Source: JACKOB01 sp024234575 (GTDB taxonomy: Bacteria; Pseudomonadota; Gammaproteobacteria; Pseudomonadales; Oleiphilaceae). Taken from it: a stretch of DNA of 64,000 nt. A model generated the notes under the pieces. That model saw only the letters and a list, made by a program, of their open reading frames with translations, was not told the DNA's origin and did not search any database. Positions 1-7,725 of this stretch are shown here, piece by piece. The stretch's first letter is position 1. Each line of letters starts with the position of its first letter. The stretch spans positions 310,001 to 374,000 of the forward strand of contig JBPJFZ010000004.1 of the NCBI GenBank assembly GCA_051208035.1, read 5' to 3'. The translations under genes and the position numbers were made by a program.

Positions 1-762
1 CGCAACAGCCCCTATACTCGTAACCTGCTAAGGTCGATGCAAATTCCTGATCTTAAACTCGGCGATGTCTTTAAGCATGCCAGAATCGGCGTCATGGCAG
101 ATACCGCAGGCACCCAGGTGCCCTGGGAAAACTCCTCGGTTGTGGGTGACTTTTACTTTCTCGGCGGCAGCTCGCCGGTGACCACTGTGTCGCCTTTTGC
201 CGCAAAGACAGTGGCGCTAAATCCTGCGTCCCACAACACTTTGTCTGAAAACCCTGCGTCCCTAAATCCTGAGCAATATACTGATGCGCAGGGCGGGGAG
301 CAGCCGATTCAGAATTTTGTAACCGTGGATAAACTGACTGCGACGGCATTGATGATAGCCATCCTGGGCATGCTGGTTTTGTCCTATCGCGCCTTGAAAA
401 GAAGTGTGCCTGCCGAAAGTAAACGAGGCCAAACGTCGTTGTCTAACGCGCTGGATGCTGTGATCACTGAGACTGTCGTGAAAGAGATTGCGGTGGATCA
501 CATCAAGCAGTTGCCGCCTGGAACTCTCTTTAAAATAGGTAGAGCTGCCGACGTTGATTTGCATTTTAATGACTCGGCAGTGAGTGCGTTGCATGCCGAA
601 ATTTATTTCGATCGAGACGCACAACAATTGGTGTTGAGGGAGTTGTCCGCCAATGGTACTTGGGTGAATTCAGAGCGCATCGGCAAAGATCAGAAGCATT
701 GTCTTCACAACGGGGACAGGATCAGTTTTGCCAGAAAGGCGAATCTGGTGCGGTTGGTGTAA
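1..762 (+). CDS. Caspase-like (peptidase C14) protein with C-terminal FHA domain, 5' truncated by window
   Basis: The frame is open from base 1, so the gene begins before the window; 253 codons are visible. The first ~55 residues match the end of a bacterial caspase-like domain: RNSPYTRNLL, a short LGDVFKHAR helix and the closing QVPWENSS...GDFYF strand. The catalytic His and Cys would lie upstream, outside the window. A linker follows with NPAS repeats, then a transmembrane segment at about 337-393 (TATALMIAILGMLVL). After a cytosolic linker comes an FHA domain at about 529-750, with the usual IGR, SALH and NGTWVNS signatures for phosphothreonine binding. The inferred arrangement is a protease domain and an FHA domain on opposite sides of one membrane segment. 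The domain calls are solid; orientation and substrate are unknown. Confidence 0.8.
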   Translation, partial: RNSPYTRNLLRSMQIPDLKLGDVFKHARIGVMADTAGTQVPWENSSVVGDFYFLGGSSPVTTVSPFAAKTVALNPASHNTLSENPASLNPEQYTDAQGGEQPIQNFVTVDKLTATALMIAILGMLVLSYRALKRSVPAESKRGQTSLSNALDAVITETVVKEIAVDHIKQLPPGTLFKIGRAADVDLHFNDSAVSALHAEIYFDRDAQQLVLRELSANGTWVNSERIGKDQKHCLHNGDRISFARKANLVRLV

Positions 763-928
763 ATCGGGGAGATATTGCGCTACCGTTGCCACCGATATTC
801 CAGAAATAAACGCTTTATGAGCAGGCTTTTACCCTATAAATCCTGGCGGGGTAGTCCGATACTGAGACCGGAATAACGTTGCCGCAGGTAGATCAGCTTT
901 GAACTGAACTACCCATCAAAATACCCAA

Positions 929-1732
929 TTACTCCTGAATAAGCTCAGCCGAGGTTACAACAAAGCGAAATACGTTGGGAATATTCTGTAGCAGCAGCGT
1001 TGCACTAAAAACTTCGTTACCTACTTTGACTCTTGGCAGCGTCATTACGCCAGTTGCTAATTTTAATCTGGCAACATCCTGAGCGATCAAACTTGAAAGC
1101 AACTCAGCAGATACCAGTTCGAATTGGAGCCCTTCGCCTTCAACCAGTTTCAAAGTAGCATTGTAGTTTCCTAACTCTTCAACACTGACGAATGGAATGT
1201 TGAGACTTCCCGTGCTGGCGTCAAAAGTTACTTCGATGGAAGGCACTGAACCTGAATTACCTGCAAAGTTTCTTGGGGTTGCTGCAGCAATGGACTCAGA
1301 TCCATTCAGGGACTGAGTGCCATCCAGTGGAAGGCTGGTTAACCGCAACGAGTCAACGCCAGCAAAACTGAGGTTAGTGCTGCCTTTTGGGATAAAGCCG
1401 GTTGGTATGATGAAGTCCGGTTCTATTCCTGTTACTGCCTGAAAATCACGGGTCGCCAGCAATAGGCTCTTGCTGTTCGTGGGTGCAGGTGAGTTAGACG
1501 GAAAAGAGAAAGTAATGTTCGAGCCTGTGCCAGGTCTGACAGTGATATCATGCCCGGTCAGAAACTCCTGACCTGAGCTGTTTGAAAACAGCTCGATAAA
1601 TTGCAGAGAGCCATCGGCGTTGCTATACACTTCTTCGATAGTCCAGAGGTGAAAAGAGGCTCTCGCGGTGAAACTGATGAGAGTTGAGAGTATGAGAGGG
1701 ATCAGCAGTATTGTTTTATTAAGTTTCATCAA
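929..1732 (-). CDS. Secreted protein of unknown function with an internal duplication
   Basis: 267 residues starting with a clear signal peptide (MMKLNKTILLIPLILSTLIS, cleavage near ARA). The mature N-terminus (FHLWTIEEVYSNADGSLQFI) resembles a motif seen in environmental exported proteins of unknown function. The C-terminal third contains two similar units of about 36 residues, 176-211 and 229-264. Each has the pattern L-x-[IL]-P-x-V-x-V, then a hydrophobic ATL strand, then a strand ending F-x-[LV]-V-[ST]-A-E-L. No membrane anchor or sorting tail is seen at the C-terminus. It stands alone, convergent with the upstream FHA gene and separated from the LysR gene by an AT-rich gap. I do not recognise the family and assign no function. 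Confidence 0.7.
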   Translation of the reverse strand: MMKLNKTILLIPLILSTLISFTARASFHLWTIEEVYSNADGSLQFIELFSNSSGQEFLTGHDITVRPGTGSNITFSFPSNSPAPTNSKSLLLATRDFQAVTGIEPDFIIPTGFIPKGSTNLSFAGVDSLRLTSLPLDGTQSLNGSESIAAATPRNFAGNSGSVPSIEVTFDASTGSLNIPFVSVEELGNYNATLKLVEGEGLQFELVSAELLSSLIAQDVARLKLATGVMTLPRVKVGNEVFSATLLLQNIPNVFRFVVTSAELIQE

Positions 1733-1857
1733 AAGGTCTCGCAGGCTCTAGGGTAAAATTAATCTTACATTACACAGATTAGTATATTGTGTCTTGCTGG
1801 TTTTTAAATAATCAGTTTTTTGAGCAAAATAATTTAGCCTCGCTCGTTTAAAAAACT

Positions 1858-2769
1858 TTATAGCAGCGTTTCCTCACTTCCAATTGCCAACATTTTATTG
1901 CGCAGCCATTTATTGGCGGGGTCATTTTCAACTTGCTTATGCCAGTATAAATGCACATCGATACCTGGTAGTTCTACCGGCAATTCGTGAATATCGTTGT
2001 GCATGTTCTTGTTTATTATTTGTGCGTAGGCGGCGGGCATGGTTAAAAGATAATCGGTCTCGGCGACGACGCGACATGCCGCAAAATAGTGTTGGCAGCG
2101 CAAGACGATCTCTCGTTTCATTCCCAGGCGGCTAAGTTCGAAGTCTTCGATACCTGGCCCTTCAACTCTCGACGAAACCAGCACGTGTTTTAGGCTGAGG
2201 TAAGTATAAATATCCAAACCCGCATGCAAAAACGGGTGTCCTTTACGCGCCACAACGACTAAGCGGTCGCGGTTCATTAACTCGTGTTGAATCTCTGGCC
2301 CCACGGGTAGTAAAACATCGATGGCGAAGTCGAGTTTGCCAGAGCTAAGCAAGCTTTCGAGTTCTTTGCGGGGCAGGCGCTGGCTAATAATGCTGACTTC
2401 GGGGGCGTGTTTTTCGATAAACCGCATCAACGGTGGCAGGCTGGTTGATTCTAAAATATCCCGCAAACACAGCGTAAATTTGCGCACTTCTTTGGATGCA
2501 TCAAATTGTTCTGGTTGTTTGAAGGTGCTTTGCAGTATCGCCAGTGATTGCCGCACATCGTTAATAATGCTGCGTGCGAAAGGGGTGGGTTCCATCAGTA
2601 CACCTTTACGCTGAAACAGCGGGTCTTCAAATGCGTCCCGCAACTTCGCCAGTGAGTGACTTACCGCAGGCTGCGTCAGGTGCAGCACTTCGCTGGCGCG
2701 GGTGAGGTTGCCTTCGCTGTAGATGGCGTTAAACACCTTAAACAAATTAAGATCGACTCTACTATTCAT
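1858..2769 (-). CDS. LysR-family transcriptional regulator
   Basis: 303 residues, a normal LysR length. The N-terminal winged helix-turn-helix is at about residues 5-65 (SEGNLTRASEVLHLTQPAVS, then ...FEDPLFQRKG). The remainder is a periplasmic-binding-protein-like effector domain. It is divergent from the acyl-CoA dehydrogenase gene with 85 bp between the start codons, the classical arrangement for a LysR protein that controls the neighbouring catabolic operon and itself. The inducer is probably an acyl-CoA or free-acid intermediate of that pathway; this is inference. A 9-bp direct repeat (actattcat at 2761 and 2793) lies in the shared promoter. Confidence 0.9.
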   Translation of the reverse strand: MNSRVDLNLFKVFNAIYSEGNLTRASEVLHLTQPAVSHSLAKLRDAFEDPLFQRKGVLMEPTPFARSIINDVRQSLAILQSTFKQPEQFDASKEVRKFTLCLRDILESTSLPPLMRFIEKHAPEVSIISQRLPRKELESLLSSGKLDFAIDVLLPVGPEIQHELMNRDRLVVVARKGHPFLHAGLDIYTYLSLKHVLVSSRVEGPGIEDFELSRLGMKREIVLRCQHYFAACRVVAETDYLLTMPAAYAQIINKNMHNDIHELPVELPGIDVHLYWHKQVENDPANKWLRNKMLAIGSEETLL

Positions 2770-2801
2770 AATGCTAATACACGGCTATTAAAACTATTCA
2801 T
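2761..2801. promoter_or_regulatory. Direct repeat in the LysR/acyl-CoA dehydrogenase divergent promoter
   Basis: The 9-mer actattcat occurs at 2761-2769 and 2793-2801, 32 bp apart, about three helical turns. The first copy covers the LysR start codon. Spacing and position could suit binding by the LysR protein, but the canonical T-N11-A dyad is not obvious, so this is weak. Confidence 0.25.
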
Positions 2802-2854
2802 TGGTGTAATTGTAATGCCAGTTCTATGCTTAATCCAACTGAACAGGAGACCCA

Positions 2855-4081
2855 ATGATGGATTTTGGTATTGCACCTAGAGCACAAGAGTATCTGGACA
2901 ACGTTAAAAAATTCATGAAGGAAGAGATCTTTCCTATCGAAGACGCCTATTTTAAAGAGCTGCGCTCATTAGAGAACAAGTGGGTGGTTCTCCCTGTCAT
3001 CAAAGAACTGAAAGCCAAAGCAAAAGCAGCGGGCCTGTGGAACATGTTTTTGCCAATGCCGGAGTATGGCCCGGGCCTGACCAATGCAGAATATGCGTTA
3101 ATAGCCGAAGAAACAGGTAAAAGCTTTATCGCCCCCGAGATTTTTAACTGCAATGCCCCTGACACTGGCAATATGGAGGTGCTGGCCCACTATGGTTCGC
3201 AAGCGCAAAAAGATGAATGGCTAACCAAATTACTGGCTGGTGAAGTGCGTTCTGCATTTTGTATGACCGAGCCGGATGTAGCCTCTTCTGATGCGACGAA
3301 TATCGCCGCCACCGCAATGATAGAAGGTGACGAGGTTGTGCTGAACGGACGTAAATGGTGGAGCACCGGCATTGGCCACCCAGATTGTCAGGTGATAATT
3401 TTTATGGGGTTGACGGACCCATCGGCACACCGTCATCGTCAGCATTCAATGGTATTGGTGCCTAAAAATACTCCTGGGGTTAAGGTGGAGCGCATGTTGC
3501 CGGTGTTTGGTGACCTGGATGAGCCTTATGGTCATGGTGAAGTCAGCTTTACCAATGTGCGTTTACCCAAGTCGGCGATTATTGCTGGCCCCGGTCGCGG
3601 CTTTGAGATTGCCCAGGGGCGCCTTGGCCCTGGTCGTATTCACCATTGTATGCGCGCCATCGGAGCGGCTGAACGTGCCCTGGCATTAATGATTAAACGA
3701 GCGGTAAGCCGGGAAGCATTTGGCAAGCCAATTATTAAGCTCGGCGGCAACCAGGACATTATTGCCAACGCTCGTATGTCCATCGAACAAGCACGGCTAC
3801 TGACCCTGAAAGCCGCCTGGATGTTAGATACCAAAGGCATTGCTGCGGCGATGAGTGAGGTATCACAAATTAAAGTGGTGGCACCGAATATGTTGCAGAC
3901 CATTGTCGATCAGGCGATACAAATGCATGGTGGCGCCGGCATGAGTGATGATTTCCCGCTGACTCAACTTTATGCCTATGCCCGTTGCCTGCGCCTGGCG
4001 GATGGTCCGGATGAAGTGCATCGCCACTTGATCGCTAAATTTGAGTTGGCCAGGTATCTGCCCAAAAAAGTACCCGCCTGA
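2855..4081 (+). CDS. Acyl-CoA dehydrogenase, ACAD10/ACAD11 type
   Basis: 408 residues, with the ATG preceded by AGGAGA. The FAD/substrate signature FCMTEPDVASSDATNIAATA, the WWSTGIGHPDCQ strand and the C-terminal QMHGGAGMSDDFPL and ADGPDEVH motifs are all present. Together with GPGRIHHCMRAIGAAERAL they place it in the ACAD10/11-like group rather than the short-chain group. In that group (and LvaC of Pseudomonas putida) the enzyme works with an APH-fold kinase: a 4-hydroxyacyl-CoA is phosphorylated and the phosphate is then eliminated to give an enoyl-CoA. The matching kinase lies two genes downstream. First gene of the putative operon; divergent from the LysR gene. Substrate chain length is unknown. 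Confidence 0.93.
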   Translation: MMDFGIAPRAQEYLDNVKKFMKEEIFPIEDAYFKELRSLENKWVVLPVIKELKAKAKAAGLWNMFLPMPEYGPGLTNAEYALIAEETGKSFIAPEIFNCNAPDTGNMEVLAHYGSQAQKDEWLTKLLAGEVRSAFCMTEPDVASSDATNIAATAMIEGDEVVLNGRKWWSTGIGHPDCQVIIFMGLTDPSAHRHRQHSMVLVPKNTPGVKVERMLPVFGDLDEPYGHGEVSFTNVRLPKSAIIAGPGRGFEIAQGRLGPGRIHHCMRAIGAAERALALMIKRAVSREAFGKPIIKLGGNQDIIANARMSIEQARLLTLKAAWMLDTKGIAAAMSEVSQIKVVAPNMLQTIVDQAIQMHGGAGMSDDFPLTQLYAYARCLRLADGPDEVHRHLIAKFELARYLPKKVPA

Positions 4082-4160
4082 AACCAGGTCATCAGAGAAA
4101 GAACACTAGATAGCGCCAGCTAGAGCGCTGCAACGGACAACAGCAAGGAGAAACAGAGAC

Positions 4161-4973
4161 GTGGAAAAGCGAGTATTCATTACCGGCGGTGCCAGCGGTT
4201 TAGGTAAAGAAATGGCGTTATTGTTTGCCCGCAAGGGTTACCGTGTGTGCATTGGTGATGTCAACCCGGAGCGTGGTTTCGAGGCTGAGGCCGAATTAAA
4301 CCGTGTAGCCCCGCAAGCCCTCTACCTGCATTGTGATGTGACCAAATTGGCGGATCTCGAAAGTGTGCGGGATACTCTCATTGAAAAATGGGGCGGCGTC
4401 GATATTGTTGTGAATAATGCGGGTGTCGGTGGCACAGCAGGGTGGCTTGAAGATGTCTCGCTGGAAGATTGGGAATGGGTTATTGATATCAACCTGTTGG
4501 GGGTTGTCCGCGGCTGCCGTGCTTTTACACCGTTGTTTAAAAAGCAGAAAAGCGGCTACTTCGTCAATGTTGCCTCGGTTGCCGGGTTAATGAACGCGCC
4601 CATGATGAGTAACTATAATGTCACTAAGGCCGCTGTCATTTCCTTGTCCGAAACCCTAAGAGTCGAACTTGAGCCGTTCGGTATTTATACCAGTGTGGTT
4701 TGTCCGGCATTCTTCCCGACAAATCTTACCGAAAACCTGCGCTCAACCGTGGGGGGCGTGCACAGTCAGGTTAACAAACTGATGAAACGCTCTGGTGTCA
4801 CCGCGTTACAGGTCGCACAAGCGGTGGCAGAGGCAGTGGAGAAAAAAGAGTTTTGGGTGGTAACACACCGCCTTGAGCGCAATATGTGGAAGTTTAAGCG
4901 CCTCTGGCCAGACGGCTTCAGTATGCTGATGAAGCAGCAGTCGAAAAAATTATTTCCACAAGCGATTAAATAA
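4161..4973 (+). CDS. Short-chain dehydrogenase/reductase (SDR)
   Basis: 270 residues with a GTG start chosen because AAGGAG (4145-4150) sits at the right spacing. It has the classical SDR features: the nucleotide-binding ITGGASGLGKE near the N-terminus, NNAGVGG, and the catalytic Ser...Tyr-x-x-x-Lys as NVASVAGLMNAP...YNVTK. The C-terminal extension (LERNMWKFKRLWPDG) is typical of SDRs found beside acyl-CoA dehydrogenases. Its likely role is oxidation of a hydroxyacyl-CoA or a carbonyl intermediate in the same pathway. It lies 79 bp after the dehydrogenase gene and 62 bp before the kinase gene, in the same orientation. Confidence 0.9.
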   Translation: MEKRVFITGGASGLGKEMALLFARKGYRVCIGDVNPERGFEAEAELNRVAPQALYLHCDVTKLADLESVRDTLIEKWGGVDIVVNNAGVGGTAGWLEDVSLEDWEWVIDINLLGVVRGCRAFTPLFKKQKSGYFVNVASVAGLMNAPMMSNYNVTKAAVISLSETLRVELEPFGIYTSVVCPAFFPTNLTENLRSTVGGVHSQVNKLMKRSGVTALQVAQAVAEAVEKKEFWVVTHRLERNMWKFKRLWPDGFSMLMKQQSKKLFPQAIK

Positions 4974-5035
4974 AAAGTGGCACGGCGTATTCGTCGTGCT
5001 GCAGTTGAGATTATCCGGGCTAAAGGAGCAGATAC

Positions 5036-6100
5036 ATGTCATTGGTAGATCAGGCATCTGAAATACGGGCCGGCGAAGAGCTGGATATCGCCAAAGTGGA
5101 TGCCTACTTAAAGCAGTCAATCCCAGAGTTAACGGGGGTTCCGGTGGTCACTCAGTTTCCCGGCGGCGCATCTAATCTGACCTATCAGGTAAGTTATGAC
5201 AATCGTGATTTGATCTTACGTCGTCCGCCTTTCGGCAGAATTGCCAAGTCTGCCCACGACATGATCCGCGAATCCTCAGTGATTAAATCACTGCGCACAG
5301 CCTACCCCTATGTGCCTGAGATTCTTGCCCAATGCACGGATCATGCGGTGATGGGTTGCGATTTTTATGTGATGGAGCGGCTCGTGGGCATTATTCCCCG
5401 GCAAAATTTACCCGCAGATTTGGGGTTGTCGGCAGATCAGGTACGACAGATGTGCCTGAATGTGGTCGATAAACTTATCGAATTGCATCAGGTGGATTAT
5501 GTCGCCGCCGGCCTGGAAGGAATGGGTAAGGGTAGTGGCTATGTCAAACGCCAGATCGAAGGCTGGAGTGATCGTTATCGCAAGGCGTTAACGGAAGATG
5601 CCAGTTCTTTCGAGGGCGTGATGCAGTGGTTGCATTCGCATATGCCAGATGATGTGGGCACCTGTGTTATCCACAACGATTTTCGTTTTGATAATGTGGT
5701 GTTAAATCCGGATAACCCGTTTGAAGTTATCGGTGTATTAGACTGGGAAATGGCAACATTGGGCGACCCGTTAATGGATCTGGGCAATACCCTGGCTTAT
5801 TGGGTACAAGCGGATGATGACCCGCAGTTTCAGATGATGCGCCGACAGCCCACCCATGAAAAGGGCATGCTGACCCGAAAAGAAGTCGTGGCTTATTACA
5901 TGGAGAAAACCGGCCGTCAGTACGTTAACTTTGATTTTTATGAAATCTACGGATTGTTTCGTTTGGCCGTCATTATTCAGCAAATTTACTATCGTTATTT
6001 TCATGGACAGACCAAAGACAAACGCTTCGCAGGATTTGTGCATGCAGCAAAATATCTCGAGCAACGCTGCTTGAAACTCATCGAACAACAAGGGGCTTAA
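5036..6100 (+). CDS. APH-family phosphotransferase (LvaA / ACAD10-11 kinase-like)
   Basis: 354 residues with a GGAG-type ribosome site (AAAGGAGC) before the ATG. It has an aminoglycoside-phosphotransferase kinase fold: a Gly-rich FPGGASNLTYQV loop, the catalytic loop VIHNDFRFDNVVLNP (H-x-D-x4-N), and the metal-binding DWE in VLDWEMATLGDPLMDLGN. Kinases of this subgroup occur next to, or fused with, ACAD10/11-like dehydrogenases. LvaA of Pseudomonas putida, as I recall, phosphorylates the 4-hydroxyl of 4-hydroxyvaleryl-CoA. The same role toward a 4-hydroxyacyl-CoA is the best inference here; antibiotic resistance is unlikely given the context. The next gene starts 24 bp downstream, which supports cotranscription. 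Confidence 0.9.
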   Translation: MSLVDQASEIRAGEELDIAKVDAYLKQSIPELTGVPVVTQFPGGASNLTYQVSYDNRDLILRRPPFGRIAKSAHDMIRESSVIKSLRTAYPYVPEILAQCTDHAVMGCDFYVMERLVGIIPRQNLPADLGLSADQVRQMCLNVVDKLIELHQVDYVAAGLEGMGKGSGYVKRQIEGWSDRYRKALTEDASSFEGVMQWLHSHMPDDVGTCVIHNDFRFDNVVLNPDNPFEVIGVLDWEMATLGDPLMDLGNTLAYWVQADDDPQFQMMRRQPTHEKGMLTRKEVVAYYMEKTGRQYVNFDFYEIYGLFRLAVIIQQIYYRYFHGQTKDKRFAGFVHAAKYLEQRCLKLIEQQGA

Positions 6101-6124
6101 ACCGCACCGCTCGGAGAACGCAGT

Positions 6125-6844
6125 ATGGGCAGTATCTACCTCATCCGGCATGGGCAGGCATCTTTTGGCAAGGCTGACTATGATGAGTTGTCTAAAAAAG
6201 GGCACCAGCAGGCAGAAGTGCTGGGGGAGCATTTTCGAAAGTGCTTTCTTAATAGTGGCAAACAGCCAGACAGGTTTGTAAGTGGTGCACTTAAAAGACA
6301 TCGGCAGACAGCGGCGGGTTGCCTTAAAGCGCTGGGTTTTAATAGTGAGTCTGAAGCACCCAGGCTGATTGAAATGTCAGGGTTTGACGAGTTCAACCAT
6401 CTGGAGGTGCTGCATCGCTGGCGGCCGCAATGGGAAGACAGAACCACTATGGCGGCCGAGCTTGCCCGCCATCCAGTGCCGCACAAAGCTTTTCAGGAGG
6501 CTTTTATTGCCGCCGTTGACAGATGGATTTCCGGTGCTTTTGATAGCGACTACGCAGAGCCCTGGCAGGCGTTTCAACAGCGTGTCGAAGCGGCGTTTGA
6601 TGAGCTCATCGCAACCGCTGGAGAGTCTAAAAAAACGCTGGTGTTTACCTCTGGTGGGCCGATTGCGGTGATTGTTGGCAAAGTATTAGGGTTAGATATC
6701 AAAGGCATATTTGCCGTTAATGAAAATCTGGCCAATGCCGGCGTCACCCGTGTTCTTTACTCGGCTGGTAAAGTCAGTTTGTCGTACCTGAACAACTATA
6801 GTTACTTAGAATCTTTAGAGCGTGGTTTGCTGACCTATCGCTAA
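6125..6844 (+). CDS. Histidine-phosphatase-fold protein with an altered second active-site His
   Basis: 239 residues. The N-terminal YLIRHGQASFG carries the nucleophile His in the RHG triad, and SGALKRHRQTA supplies the second conserved Arg. At the position where phosphoglycerate-mutase-superfamily members usually have a second catalytic His (HGG), this protein reads FTSGGPIAVI, a Ser at residue 176. The protein may be a phosphatase with changed chemistry or a non-catalytic binder. It lies 24 bp after the kinase gene. In an operon that makes phosphorylated acyl intermediates, it might remove or recognise such phosphates; that is inference. Confidence 0.85.
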   Translation: MGSIYLIRHGQASFGKADYDELSKKGHQQAEVLGEHFRKCFLNSGKQPDRFVSGALKRHRQTAAGCLKALGFNSESEAPRLIEMSGFDEFNHLEVLHRWRPQWEDRTTMAAELARHPVPHKAFQEAFIAAVDRWISGAFDSDYAEPWQAFQQRVEAAFDELIATAGESKKTLVFTSGGPIAVIVGKVLGLDIKGIFAVNENLANAGVTRVLYSAGKVSLSYLNNYSYLESLERGLLTYR

Positions 6845-6900
6845 ACAGCCCAGTTCAGCAAATCCGCAATACGCATACCATAAAAACAGCAGGTGAAAGT

Positions 6901-7671
6901 ATGAGTCAGCAAGATACATTTGATTTAACCGGTAAAGTGGCTTTGGTAACCGGTGCCAGTCGGGGCATAGGCGCGAGCATCGCGCGTTTGTTAGCTCGTC
7001 ATGGCGCGCATGTGATTATCTCCAGTCGCAAAATAGATGGCTGTCAGGTTATTGCGGATGAAATCATTGCCGCAGGTGGCAGTGCTGAGGCGATCCCTTG
7101 CCACATCGGTGAACTGACTCAAATCGACGAGATATTTCAGACGATCGAAGAGCGCCACGCCCGTCTGGATATCCTGGTCAATAACGCCGCGACCAATCCT
7201 TATTTTGGTCATATTCTGGATACCGACCTGGCCGCCTATCAAAAAACAGTTGATGTGAACATCCGTGGCTACTTCTTTATGTCGATCAAAGGCGCGAAGT
7301 TGATGCAAAAAAATGGCGGTGGCTCGATCATCAATGTGGCATCGGTGAACGGTATTATTCCAGGCTCTTTCCAGGGGATTTACTCAATTACCAAAGCCTC
7401 GGTTATTTCGATGACCAAAGCCTTTGCCAAAGAGTGCGCGGGGCTCAATATCCGGGTGAATGCTTTGTTGCCCGGCGCGACGGATACCAAATTTGCATCA
7501 ACACTGGTCAACAATCAGGCCATCAAGAAAAAGGTGTTAGAGCACGTACCGATGAACCGTATCGCCGAGCCGGATGAAATGGCGGGCGCCGTGCTTTACC
7601 TGGCATCGGCGGCATCAAGCTATACCACCGGAACCTGTTTGAATGTGGATGGCGGCTACCTGATCAGCTGA
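6901..7671 (+). CDS. Short-chain dehydrogenase/reductase (SDR), FabG-like
   Basis: 256 residues, starting at ATG with AGGTGAAAGT just upstream. Cofactor motif VTGASRGIGASIARLLARHG, NNAATNP, a catalytic Ser/Tyr/Lys set in NVASVNGIIPGSFQGIYSITK, and a C-terminal GTCLNVDGGY as in FabG-type enzymes. It is more canonical than the SDR at 4161 and probably acts as a 3-hydroxyacyl-CoA dehydrogenase, comparable with LvaD in the lva pathway. Same direction as its neighbours, with gaps of about 55 bp on each side. Exact substrate not determinable. Confidence 0.92.
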   Translation: MSQQDTFDLTGKVALVTGASRGIGASIARLLARHGAHVIISSRKIDGCQVIADEIIAAGGSAEAIPCHIGELTQIDEIFQTIEERHARLDILVNNAATNPYFGHILDTDLAAYQKTVDVNIRGYFFMSIKGAKLMQKNGGGSIINVASVNGIIPGSFQGIYSITKASVISMTKAFAKECAGLNIRVNALLPGATDTKFASTLVNNQAIKKKVLEHVPMNRIAEPDEMAGAVLYLASAASSYTTGTCLNVDGGYLIS

Positions 7672-7725
7672 TAGGATTATGCCAGCTATCATGCATAGCC
7701 AAGAGAATTAACAGAAGGAAAGAGC

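Noticed and set aside
5036..6100. Antibiotic-resistance aminoglycoside phosphotransferase
   Set aside because: The kinase fold is shared, but the location between acyl-CoA dehydrogenase and SDR genes points to an acyl-CoA pathway kinase.
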